In this document: positions 24,571 through 32,707 of the stretch, in pieces
Layout: each line of letters starts with the position of its first letter
Position numbering within the stretch: position 1 is the stretch's first letter
Origin: DAOVDI01 sp965373045
GTDB lineage: Bacteria; Acidobacteriota; Aminicenantia; Aminicenantales; Aminicenantaceae
Reading direction: 5' to 3'
Assembly: GCA_965373045.1 (NCBI GenBank)
Contig: CBDVEQ010000003.1
Coordinates: forward strand, 1-36,126
DNA: 36,126 nucleotides
Notes under the pieces: model-generated
Told to the model about the DNA's origin: nothing
The model's database searches: none
The model's input: the letters and a program-made list of their open reading frames with translations, nothing else
Position numbers and translations under genes: made by a program

Positions 24571-25443
24571 ATGAAAAGGAAGCTGGAAGTCTTATTTCTG
24601 GTCGTTTTAATTGGCGTGGCGCTGGCTTCGCTGGTGCTGACAACCGGCCCGGGAAAACGGACAGAATTATCCATTTATCAGACACATTCCCCGGGTTCTG
24701 TTCTAGAGAAGAAAGAGACGACTGTGCGCAATGTGACAAATGACACTGTTGCCTACACAATAAAATGGGCCGATGGATCAGAAAAAATGCAGGAAAGAAG
24801 CCTTAAGGTAGGGGAGATCGATCGAATCGTGACATCAAGGCCCCTGGAAATCATATTCACGCGGGCCGCCCGGTCAGAATCATTTGAATTGACAGCCGGA
24901 AGTCCCTATTCTTTTCGCTATGATGAAAACGATCTGCTTCAGATATATGATGGATCCCATGGAAGGGATGATGCTGTTGATCTGGCCCCCTATGTGACAA
25001 CGCCAATGAATGTGGTCGAGAAGATGCTGGAGATGGCAGAAGTGGATAAAGAAGATGTCATCTTTGACATCGGATGCGGAGACGGCAGGATCGTGATAAC
25101 GGCTGCCAGGAATTTCGGGGCAAAAGGGATTGGCATTGATATTGATCCTCAGAGGATCGAAGAGTCAAGAGCCGGAGCCCAGGAGGCTGGAGTCAGCCAC
25201 CTGGTTGAATTCCGGTTGGGGGATGCCACCAAGATGGACCTGACCACAGCGACCGTTGTAACCATGTATCTGCTTCCTGAGTCGAATGCTTTGCTGATCC
25301 CGCAACTGGAAAAACTCAGACCTGGAGCTTATATCGTTTCTCACAATTACTCCATTCCCGGATGGGAGCATAAGGAGATCGAATCCGAAGATATCGCAGA
25401 TATAACCGGCAAAAATCACAGCATCTTTCTCTACCGCAAATAA
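24571..25443 (+). CDS. Membrane-anchored or exported class I SAM-dependent methyltransferase
   Basis: 290 residues from the ATG at 24571; a GTG at 24544 adds nine residues. An N-terminal hydrophobic segment (KLEVLFLVVLIGVALASLVL, residues 4-23) is a signal or anchor, so the rest should face the periplasm. Residues about 30-120 form a beta-rich domain of unknown type (RTELSIYQTHSPGSVL onwards). The catalytic domain then begins APYVTTPMNVVEKMLEMA, followed by the SAM motif I DVIFDIGCGDGRIV and GIGIDIDPQRIEES, motif II FRLGDATKM and a motif near VVTMYLLPESN, as in DOT1-like/class I methyltransferases. Periplasmic SAM use is unusual because SAM is cytosolic; the anchor may instead leave the domain inside. 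The substrate is unknown. Confidence 0.8.
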   Translation: MKRKLEVLFLVVLIGVALASLVLTTGPGKRTELSIYQTHSPGSVLEKKETTVRNVTNDTVAYTIKWADGSEKMQERSLKVGEIDRIVTSRPLEIIFTRAARSESFELTAGSPYSFRYDENDLLQIYDGSHGRDDAVDLAPYVTTPMNVVEKMLEMAEVDKEDVIFDIGCGDGRIVITAARNFGAKGIGIDIDPQRIEESRAGAQEAGVSHLVEFRLGDATKMDLTTATVVTMYLLPESNALLIPQLEKLRPGAYIVSHNYSIPGWEHKEIESEDIADITGKNHSIFLYRK

Positions 25444-25472
25444 TTTTTGGAAGGCTGGATTATTCTTGGATT

Positions 25473-27788
25473 TTATGAATCATTCAGCTTAGATGAGATA
25501 TTGTATTCTTTGGGTGGTTTTACTCCTAGAAGATGCTGCACAAAATAATCCCAGCGTTTCCGGATAAAGTAGGGGTGGTCTCCCATCCCGTGTTTTTTAT
25601 TGGGGATGATGATGAGGTTAAAATCCTTGTTGGCCTTGATCAGTTCGGCAGTGAAACGAAGCGTACTTGCCGGGTTGACGTTATTATCCATGTCTCCGTG
25701 TACGAGCAGAAGTTTTCCCTCCAGGTTTTTTGCTAAGCTGAGATTGGACTGCTCCTCATAATGTTTCCCGACAGGAAAACCCATCCAGAGTTCAGGCCAC
25801 CAGACTTTTGCCATGCGGTGGTCGTGGTTTCCGGCTGACGATACTGCGACCTTGTAGAACTCCGGGTGCATGAGGAGGGCGTGAGCCGCATCATAGCCCC
25901 CTGCTGAGTGGCCGTATATACCAACCTTAGACAGATCCATATCAGAGTAGCGTTCAGCCAGTTGTTTAATGGATGTGATGTGATCTTCTGCTCCTATATC
26001 TCCGAGATTTTTATAGGAGAAATTGTGGAATTCCTTTGATCTCATAGCAGTGCCCAGTCCGTCGATGGTGATGACGATAAACCCCAGTTCTGCGATGGAT
26101 TGGTCGGAGTTGCGGTATCCTCTATAAAAGGATTTGGGCGTTCTGACGGCTTGAGGCCCGGAATAGGTTGCGTCCAAAACCGGATATTTTTTTGTGGGGT
26201 CAAAATTTGAGGGACGGAAAATCACACCATATATATCTGTTTGTCCGTCCCTGGCTTTGACCTTGAACGGCTCAGGAAAGTTCCATCCTGTTTGGATGAG
26301 GTTTTTGATGTCGGCCTCATGGATAAGCTGGATGATATTTCCGGTTGCGCTTTCTCTCAGAACGGACTTAGTGGGGAGGTCGACTCTGGAATAATTATCC
26401 AGAAGGACTTTACCGTCTGGTGAAAATGATACCGCATGTTCTGCGTTCTCAGGGGTCAGGAGAGTCAGGTCGGATCCGTCAAATCCCACTCTGTAAATGT
26501 GGCGGAAGTAAGGGTCCCGGCCTTCTTCGCGGCCGCAGGCTGTGAAGTAAATGACCTGTTCCTGCTCGTCTACACGATCAATAGAACGGACTACAAAATC
26601 TCCACGCGTTATCCGGGTTTTGATCTCGCCTGTACGGCCGTCAAACAGGTATATGTGGTTCCATCCGTCCCTTTCCGAAGTCCATAGTATCTCTGCTCCG
26701 TCATCGACCAGATGCATATCCACCATACCCGTGTCCACATTGGTTGTGGATGTCTCTGTCAGGATGATCCGGGTTTGTCCGGTGTCTGCATCGATCTCCA
26801 TCAGATCAGCTCTCTGGTATCCTCTGTGCCAGTAGGTTTGATACAGGCGTTTGCAGTCCTTAGACCATTGGGGAAGGCCGGAGCCGAGAAAGGAGGGATA
26901 AGGTTCGATGTCGACAGGCTGCTGTTTTTTTTGTTCTACATCAAAAAGGACATATTCGACCATGGTCAGGTCGGTCTCGCCGGGAAGGGCGCGTTCGTAG
27001 GAATAAACCTCAGCCCTGTATCCTTTCTGGGGTTTGGACTCGTAAAGATACAGTTTCTTGGCTTTCCGCCGGTCAAGTCTTTGAGTCACGATCTTTTTGC
27101 TGTCCGGAGACCAGCGGATGTGGATCTGTGGTTTTTCTTTTACATTTTTTTCAGGATTGGATTCGTTGAACAGTTTGTACCACGAGAGAGTAGTGGCGTA
27201 ATCATATTTATCCATACCGTCCTGGCTGAGCTGGAATTCTTCATCCGTTTCAGTGGAGCGGATATAAAGATTAAAATCCTTCACGAACGCAATCCATTTT
27301 TCATCAGGAGATCGGGATTCGTTGGGATCGATCGGCTTGTCAGGTTCGACCTTTTCGCAGATGTATGTTTCAAGATTGCATTTCCAGTCGTTTTTTCCCA
27401 CCTTGAATCTGATGGATTTTTCATCCTCGATCAATTTAAGTGTGTTGAATGGGAGTGACTCAGCTTTGACCTCGGTTCCCGACGCTTTGGCCAGCGCCTG
27501 AGCCAGACGGCTGTGATCAAAAAGAGGTAGGATGGTCTCTTTCTCCGGATCGACCATCATGAATTCTTTTTCCCACCGGGTCTGGTTCATGTACCAGAAA
27601 CGCGATCCGTTTTTGTCGATCCAGTGAGGCGATACACGCATGTTGAAGACAAGTTTTTCGATATTTTTAGGCAGGAATTTTTCCGCCCGCTTGTAGTCGT
27701 CCAGTGTTCCCTGCCCAAAGGATAATAGAGTCAGGCTGAAAAAAATTGCTGCGAATAGGGCTACGGAGAGAGATTTTTTATGCTGCAT
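25473..27788 (-). CDS. Secreted S9 family peptidase, dipeptidyl-peptidase IV-like
   Basis: 771 residues. The signal peptide ends near residue 25 (SLTLLSFGQ). Residues about 40-520 form a DPP-IV-type beta-propeller with repeats such as SPDEKWIAFVKDFNLYI, EAEV...IRWSPDSKKIVTQRLD and SFSPDGKVLLDNYS. The alpha/beta-hydrolase domain contains the triad S628 in GIYGHSAGGYDAAH, D701 in VHGDMDNNVNP and H733 in PNKKHGMGDHP. DPP-IV-like enzymes remove N-terminal dipeptides, usually with Pro or Ala at the second position, from short peptides outside the cytoplasm. The ATG is preceded by GGAGG. Length and triad are complete, so it should be active. The gene is convergent with the methyltransferase, 29 bases away. 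Confidence 0.9.
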   Translation of the reverse strand: MQHKKSLSVALFAAIFFSLTLLSFGQGTLDDYKRAEKFLPKNIEKLVFNMRVSPHWIDKNGSRFWYMNQTRWEKEFMMVDPEKETILPLFDHSRLAQALAKASGTEVKAESLPFNTLKLIEDEKSIRFKVGKNDWKCNLETYICEKVEPDKPIDPNESRSPDEKWIAFVKDFNLYIRSTETDEEFQLSQDGMDKYDYATTLSWYKLFNESNPEKNVKEKPQIHIRWSPDSKKIVTQRLDRRKAKKLYLYESKPQKGYRAEVYSYERALPGETDLTMVEYVLFDVEQKKQQPVDIEPYPSFLGSGLPQWSKDCKRLYQTYWHRGYQRADLMEIDADTGQTRIILTETSTTNVDTGMVDMHLVDDGAEILWTSERDGWNHIYLFDGRTGEIKTRITRGDFVVRSIDRVDEQEQVIYFTACGREEGRDPYFRHIYRVGFDGSDLTLLTPENAEHAVSFSPDGKVLLDNYSRVDLPTKSVLRESATGNIIQLIHEADIKNLIQTGWNFPEPFKVKARDGQTDIYGVIFRPSNFDPTKKYPVLDATYSGPQAVRTPKSFYRGYRNSDQSIAELGFIVITIDGLGTAMRSKEFHNFSYKNLGDIGAEDHITSIKQLAERYSDMDLSKVGIYGHSAGGYDAAHALLMHPEFYKVAVSSAGNHDHRMAKVWWPELWMGFPVGKHYEEQSNLSLAKNLEGKLLLVHGDMDNNVNPASTLRFTAELIKANKDFNLIIIPNKKHGMGDHPYFIRKRWDYFVQHLLGVKPPKEYNISSKLNDS

Positions 27789-27914
27789 AAAACATCCTCC
27801 AAAATAAATTCAGTTACAAAAAGAAATTCATTCTTTTTATAACATATTCAGGTAATTATTTCTGATAATGAAGGATGTTTTTTGCGCTGATCGTTAAACT
27901 GGATTTCTCTTCGC

Positions 27915-29186
27915 TTAATTCGCGAAATACCCAGCCCGGTGTGTAACTTTGTATTTTTTGCCTTTAAGCCTTACTTTTATATACTTGAACTCTCCGTCAG
28001 TTTTATAATTTTTTGGAGAATAGTATAACAGATAATAATTTTCAGAAGCATCCGCTGCTTTTTTAAAAGCAAAAGAAGCATTATATGAGCTCTGTGTCAA
28101 TCCGCCGGTTGCTTCAGCCACTTCCTTAAAGGCGCTGAAAATATCCTCGGATTGCTCTACATATCTTATATTGATTGTTGACATAGAATCCATCCTGGTG
28201 ATATCCAGAGAATGCTGATGTGTTTTGGTTATAAACATGAAATGAATGGAGATAGAAGAATCGGAGAAAGACTGTTTGACCTTATTAACATCAAAAGTTA
28301 TATCCCTTCTATAAAAAGCCGTGAGGTCAGTGAGCTTCATGATAAGGTCTTCCCTTCCCTGCAAGTTGGATGTGAGTTCATTGAGAGTTTTCGGAGAAAA
28401 TTGAGGTAGCATTTCTTTTTGGTAAAATAAAAATACGATCTTTTGTCCTTCCCGCTGTTTTAAATATTCGGCAAATTGAAGAAGCCTTTGTTCATCCACA
28501 TATCTGAGATTTTCAAGCCGCCTCAGAAGGTCTTGAGCTATTGACAATTGGTTTTCCCACACATCAGAAAGAATACCTCTTGCTGCAAAAAGGTCTTCGA
28601 TCTCTTTTATCAAATTCCTGTATTCTGCACTTTCCAGCATGGTGTCGCGTCTCAATTTCTTGTTTAATTGTGCCGCAATTTCTTTCTTTGATAATTTCTC
28701 TGAAGAATCGCTTTTATAGTTATAAGTTGTTCTTGGTGTTACAACATTAAGCGTATCACCGGGCACAAAAACATTTTCAAAGAAGTAATCGACGGCCTCT
28801 CCCAATTTTGGCAACCACTCATTTACTTCAAACAAAAGTACAAAGTGTCTGGATACCTTCGGAGCAAAGACTTTTCTGGCTTCTTCTTTTGGCAGTTCTG
28901 ATTCTTCTCTTTTAATAGCAGTCTTTTTTATCAAATACAATGCATCAATTTTCTGAAGCACTCCGTTTTCATAGACTTCAAAATCATCAACGGTCAGATT
29001 GTCGATGAAGGTGTCTCCTTTAAACACTCTTACAGGCACTTCGATATTTATCGCAATTGCCTCATGCTGGATCTCCTGGGAAAAAACAGGAAGACCGGAT
29101 CCAATTATTCCGGTCAGGCAAATAGTCATTCCAAGGATAAGAACTAAAACAATAATAACGTTTGATCTTATTCGTATTAATTGCAT
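27915..29186 (-). CDS. VWFA-related (Acidobacteria-type) exported protein with degenerate MIDAS
   Basis: 423 residues. An N-terminal signal or anchor helix (about 8-36) is followed by the typical entry strand INIEVPVRVFKGDTFIDNLTVDDFEVYENGVLQKI (residues 46-80), which matches the 'V-x-V-x-V...x-x-V-x-x-L-x-x-x-D-F-x-V-x-E-(D/N)-G-x-x-Q-x-I' opening of Acidobacterial VWFA-related proteins. The VWA fold begins RHFVLLFEVNEWLPK, where the MIDAS D-x-S-x-S is replaced by E-V-N-E-W, so metal binding is probably lost. The C-terminus has the expected YYLLYYSPKNYKTDGEFKYIKVRL and RAGYF. The role of this family is unknown, perhaps as a surface adhesin or assembly factor. The ATG is fixed by AGGAG. The composition looks more AT-rich than its neighbours. 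Confidence 0.78.
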   Translation of the reverse strand: MQLIRIRSNVIIVLVLILGMTICLTGIIGSGLPVFSQEIQHEAIAINIEVPVRVFKGDTFIDNLTVDDFEVYENGVLQKIDALYLIKKTAIKREESELPKEEARKVFAPKVSRHFVLLFEVNEWLPKLGEAVDYFFENVFVPGDTLNVVTPRTTYNYKSDSSEKLSKKEIAAQLNKKLRRDTMLESAEYRNLIKEIEDLFAARGILSDVWENQLSIAQDLLRRLENLRYVDEQRLLQFAEYLKQREGQKIVFLFYQKEMLPQFSPKTLNELTSNLQGREDLIMKLTDLTAFYRRDITFDVNKVKQSFSDSSISIHFMFITKTHQHSLDITRMDSMSTINIRYVEQSEDIFSAFKEVAEATGGLTQSSYNASFAFKKAADASENYYLLYYSPKNYKTDGEFKYIKVRLKGKKYKVTHRAGYFAN

Positions 29187-29324
29187 TTGATTAGACTCCT
29201 ACTTTCTATTACTTCATAAGCAAGAAATGTGCCAATAGTATGCAGAGTAAATTATATAAAACATGTTTATCTTTTGTCCAATTTAAATGACAGATGTTCC
29301 CACTATGTGTAATGAATGTAGTAA

Positions 29325-29352
29325 CCTGGATTATTCACAAGTTGAGATTGAT
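29325..29352. repeat. Diverged copy of the left end of the MITE-like element
   Basis: 28 bases beginning CCTGGATTATTCACAAGT match the left terminal repeat at 29534-29561 at 23 positions; all five differences are transitions. It lacks the rest of the element, so it is a solo end or the remains of an older copy. Confidence 0.5.
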
Positions 29353-29480
29353 TACAAAGAGAGGATTCTAGGGGTCAAGTGAAAGAATAAGAGGTCAAAG
29401 AAGAAGAGCCAAAAGCTAAAAGCAGCTTAGCTCAAGGTCATTTATTATAAAGACGAAGAAGGCCAAAGGCCAAAGTAAGA

Positions 29481-29508
29481 CGTCATTCCCGTGGAAACGG
29501 GAATCCAG
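29481..29508. repeat. REP-like palindromic repeat
   Basis: CGTCATTCCCGTGG then AAACGGGAATCCAG: a 7-bp perfect stem TTCCCGT/ACGGGAA (29486-29492 with 29497-29503) around a GGAA loop, flanked by the conserved CGTCA and TCCAG ends. A diverged relative lies at 8010-8059. Confidence 0.75.
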
Positions 29509-29532
29509 CTCTTTGAGCTCATTGAAGTAAGT

Positions 29533-29658
29533 GCCTGGACTATTTACGAGTCGAGGTTGATGCATCTGCAAGAGGCTGTTCGTGAAGCCGTATTTATATA
29601 CTGCGAACGGACGGCAACGCAGCAGATGGGATAAGATCGGCTCGTAAATTGTTCAGGC
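29533..29658. mobile_element. MITE-like non-coding element with ~37-bp terminal inverted repeats
   Basis: The 37 bases at 29533-29569 (starting GCCTGGACTATTTACGAG) match the reverse complement of 29622-29658 (starting GCCTGAACAATTTACGAG) at 27 positions with no gaps, including a nine-base perfect core ATTTACGAG and a CATCTGC inner end. The 52-base centre has no coding frame. There is no clear target-site duplication. A transposable or RNA-hairpin-forming repeat fits; no transposase is in the window. Confidence 0.6.
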
Positions 29659-29807
29659 TGTTAAAAAGCCTAACTGGATGATATATAAGAAGTTATGTTA
29701 GGCTATCGGCAGTTTTTATGAATAATGCAGGGTGAATGAGTTCTTGCTATTGAAACAAAGTGCGATTATGTGTAAGATACGTTCCGGATAAATATTCGGA
29801 CGGGGAT

Positions 29808-32648
29808 GTGCTTTCTTTGAAAACTAAAATTATCATCTTAATATTTCTATTATTGGCGGTTTTTTATCCTGCCTTTTCCCAAGAGCTTCCCATTATTCGG
29901 TACGGTATTCAACAGGGTCTTCCAGGTACTGTGATCACTTTTATTACCCAGGGACCTGACGGCCGGATATGGATCGCTCACCATGCCGGGCTTTCCGTTT
30001 ATGACGGGGCGGAGTTCCAGAACTGGGGGACAGAGAATGGACTTCTAAATTGCCCTCCTGACAGCCTTGTTGTGGACCAAAACAATATTGTGTGGCTGGT
30101 ATTTTCCAACCGGGGCATGCAGTATATGGGAGAGGACAGGGATTTTCACACCATACCCGATCAAAACAACTGCTTTAAAAAGGATCTGATCAACCGTGTT
30201 TTCGATATGGGGGACGGTTCCATTATGGCCTCTGGGCATAAGGGATATTACAAAGTGACGCGGGAAGGTATCGAGGGTCCGTTTTATCCAGTGGAGAGCA
30301 AAAACGATCGTATTCGTTCCATTATAGACCTGGGGGAAAAAAAGGGTATCCTCATGGCGGCAAGAGATGGAGTTTTTCTATTAAAAGAGGGGATTACAGA
30401 AAAACTGCCGCTCCCATATGACCAGATGGATGGTTCCATGGTAGTAGACATTGTTGTCGGCAACTACGGAGAGATCTGGTTTGTGACCGATAAAGCTGGA
30501 GTCGTTAAATGGGAAGAGGGGAAATATGATTTTTTCTCTCTGGACCCTGAACAAAAAATCGAGAAAATTCCTGTATTTAAAGCGGCGGCAGATCCCTTTG
30601 ATAACCTATGGGTGGCATCCGGTGAAGGCCTTTTTCAATGCAATGGAGGAAAAGTAGAAAGATTTACGGAAAAATCAGGGCTGTCCAGCCGGTGGATCAA
30701 TTCACTTTTTGTGAATGATGAGGGAATCCTGTGGCTGGGAAGTGAAGGCGGATTGGAAAAGATCAGTCAGATGGCGTTCAGAAATTATCATTATAAAGAA
30801 GACCTTCCGGTCAATGGCATATGGGCCATCCGGGAGCTTCCGGATAAGTCTGTCTGGGTAGGGACAAATTCAGGAATCATTGTTTTTGACACCAAAGGGA
30901 ACACGCGCTTGATCGATAAAAAAGCAGGACTACCCGAAAATTCCATTGTTGACCTCTATCCTGAAAAGGACGGAAAAGTCTGGATATTGAGTTATTACGC
31001 CGTTCATTTATGGGATGGAAAAAAGTTTATTTCCTTTCCCTATGGGCCGTTTAAGGGATTAAACCTATACGGAATTATCCCATTGAACCGGAACGAAGTC
31101 TGGATCTCAACATCTGAGGGCATCTATTCTCTTGATCCCCTGAAAAGAAAAGTTCAAAAACATCCCATTAATAAGGAAATGTCAGATCTTTCTTCCATCA
31201 ATCACATCACTCATGGCAGGAATGGCGAGGTCATCATTTCCGGGAAAAAAATCTACATCTGGAAAAAGGGAAATAAGCTGAGAGAGATTCAATTCCCGGG
31301 GGCCAGAGAAAATTTTGATGTTATTAAAACACACGTCGAGGAAGACCGTTATGTGTTTGTCACAAACGAAGGCCTCAAATTTTATGATGGGGAACAGTGG
31401 GAGGAATTTTCTCTTAAAAACAAAAAAATATTTGATATGGTCAAAACCGGAAGCGGAAATTATTGGCTGGGCTGCAATTCGGGTGTTGCGCGGTTTGACG
31501 GAGAATCTTACCGGTTCTTCGGTTATTATGACGGTGTTGCGGTTGAAGAATGCAACAGCGGAGCTGCTCTGCTGGACAGTCAGGGCAGGGTGTGGTTAGG
31601 AGGAAAAAATCTTACGGTCATAGATCCCACTCTGATCCGTACTTTTCCTTCCAAGAAGCCTCTCATCACAAAGATGCAGATCGGCAACTGGACCTATTTT
31701 TTTCCAAAGAAACTGGAATTTTATTCCCGTGCCAAAAGTATAAAATTTTACTTTGCCACTCCCAGTTTCTTCAATGAGAAGGAACAGCTTTTCAGATACA
31801 GGTTAATGGACCTGGAAAAGAACTGGTCGCATCCGACTACAGAGCATTCTATACGCTATGCCGGGCTTCCTCCCGGGAACCATACCTTTGAGGTCCAATC
31901 GCGTCAGAAATATGGAGATTGGGACGGTTCTTCCGCCGTGCTCTTTCTGACAGTAAAACCTCCTTTCTGGCAGTCAACAGCATGTAAATTATTTATCGGG
32001 TTTATGATACTATTCATCGGATCTATTCTTGGGGTTTTAATGATGAAGAGAAACCAGAGACAAAAAGCCTGGTTTTCAAAACTTGTGGAAGAAAAAACTG
32101 CAGAGATCAAATCTCAGAAGGACAGGCTTGTACAACTGGCTTCCACAGATGAAGTTACGCGTCTTCCCAATCGAAGAAAGTTCATGGAACTGTTGGATAT
32201 CGAGATCGCTCGGGCTAAAAGATACAAACGCAAAGTCTCTTTATGTGTGTTTGACATTGATGATTACAAAAACATAAATGATTCCTATGGACATATAGTT
32301 GGAGATGATGTCCTCAAACAGGTTGCAAAAGTGGTTATTCCTGCTATACGGGAATCGGACATATTTGCCCGCTGGGGCGGTGATGAATTTATTTTCCTTA
32401 TGCCGGAAATCAGTGAGTCAAATGCTGTTATTGCCAGTGATAAATTGAGAGAGATCATTCAGTCTGCGTCTCTCCGTCTATCACAAGGCGAAGAGATTCA
32501 CTTCACCATATCCGGAGGAGTCTCCACATTCACTTCTGTGAATGATAAAAGTAAGACAAGCGAGGTTTTATTTCATGAAGCTGACCAAGCCCTGTATAAG
32601 GCGAAAAAAACCGGCAAGAACAAGATCATCCATTTTTCTGCTTTGTAA
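29808..32648 (+). CDS. Membrane diguanylate cyclase with periplasmic Reg_prop propeller and Y_Y_Y domain
   Basis: 946 residues from the GTG at 29808; a TTG at 29817 would begin exactly at the signal peptide (KTKIIILIFLLLAVFYPAFSQ) and the frame is open back to a GTG at 29760. A long periplasmic part (about 25-620) has two-component-type propeller repeats such as GPDGRIWIAHHAGLSVYDG, NNIVWLVFSNRG and EGILWLGSEGGLEKI. Then comes a Y_Y_Y-type domain (about 640-720, LEKNWSHPTTEHSIRYAGLPPGNHTFEVQ), a membrane helix (725-747), a coiled linker and a GGDEF domain with the intact signature GGDEF (857-861) and an RxxD inhibitory site R848-E-S-D851. It makes cyclic di-GMP, so it couples an outside signal to c-di-GMP. 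These sensors usually end in histidine kinases instead. It has no visible operon partner. Confidence 0.88.
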   Translation: MLSLKTKIIILIFLLLAVFYPAFSQELPIIRYGIQQGLPGTVITFITQGPDGRIWIAHHAGLSVYDGAEFQNWGTENGLLNCPPDSLVVDQNNIVWLVFSNRGMQYMGEDRDFHTIPDQNNCFKKDLINRVFDMGDGSIMASGHKGYYKVTREGIEGPFYPVESKNDRIRSIIDLGEKKGILMAARDGVFLLKEGITEKLPLPYDQMDGSMVVDIVVGNYGEIWFVTDKAGVVKWEEGKYDFFSLDPEQKIEKIPVFKAAADPFDNLWVASGEGLFQCNGGKVERFTEKSGLSSRWINSLFVNDEGILWLGSEGGLEKISQMAFRNYHYKEDLPVNGIWAIRELPDKSVWVGTNSGIIVFDTKGNTRLIDKKAGLPENSIVDLYPEKDGKVWILSYYAVHLWDGKKFISFPYGPFKGLNLYGIIPLNRNEVWISTSEGIYSLDPLKRKVQKHPINKEMSDLSSINHITHGRNGEVIISGKKIYIWKKGNKLREIQFPGARENFDVIKTHVEEDRYVFVTNEGLKFYDGEQWEEFSLKNKKIFDMVKTGSGNYWLGCNSGVARFDGESYRFFGYYDGVAVEECNSGAALLDSQGRVWLGGKNLTVIDPTLIRTFPSKKPLITKMQIGNWTYFFPKKLEFYSRAKSIKFYFATPSFFNEKEQLFRYRLMDLEKNWSHPTTEHSIRYAGLPPGNHTFEVQSRQKYGDWDGSSAVLFLTVKPPFWQSTACKLFIGFMILFIGSILGVLMMKRNQRQKAWFSKLVEEKTAEIKSQKDRLVQLASTDEVTRLPNRRKFMELLDIEIARAKRYKRKVSLCVFDIDDYKNINDSYGHIVGDDVLKQVAKVVIPAIRESDIFARWGGDEFIFLMPEISESNAVIASDKLREIIQSASLRLSQGEEIHFTISGGVSTFTSVNDKSKTSEVLFHEADQALYKAKKTGKNKIIHFSAL

Positions 32649-32707
32649 TATTCTAATACATCCGGAAATGGGACAAGGCTAAACTTTATAGATAAACTGT
32701 GTTATTT

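Larger units (their letters stand above)
29187..29807. other. Long non-coding stretch with repeats, upstream of the cyclase gene
   Basis: About 620 bases with no supported gene. It holds an end fragment at 29325-29352, a REP-like hairpin at 29481-29508, a MITE-like element at 29533-29658 and an inverted pair AGCCTAAC/GTTAGGCT at 29667-29674 and 29697-29704. It also serves as the promoter region for two divergent genes, but no -35/-10 pair is convincing. Confidence 0.6.

Noticed and set aside
27818..27838. AAAAAGAA/TTCTTTTT inverted repeat between the VWFA-related and S9 peptidase genes
   Set aside because: The stem is entirely A/T apart from one G-C pair and there is no GC-rich core, so it is unlikely to act as an intrinsic terminator.
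27788..27880. AAACATCC/GGATGTTT inverted pair flanking the gap upstream of the S9 peptidase
   Set aside because: The arms are 77 bases apart and one lies on the ribosome site, so the pairing is probably chance.
29667..29704. AGCCTAAC/GTTAGGCT pair after the MITE-like element
   Set aside because: The arms are 8 bp with a 22-base loop and no T run, so it is not called as a terminator or operator; it could be part of an older repeat.
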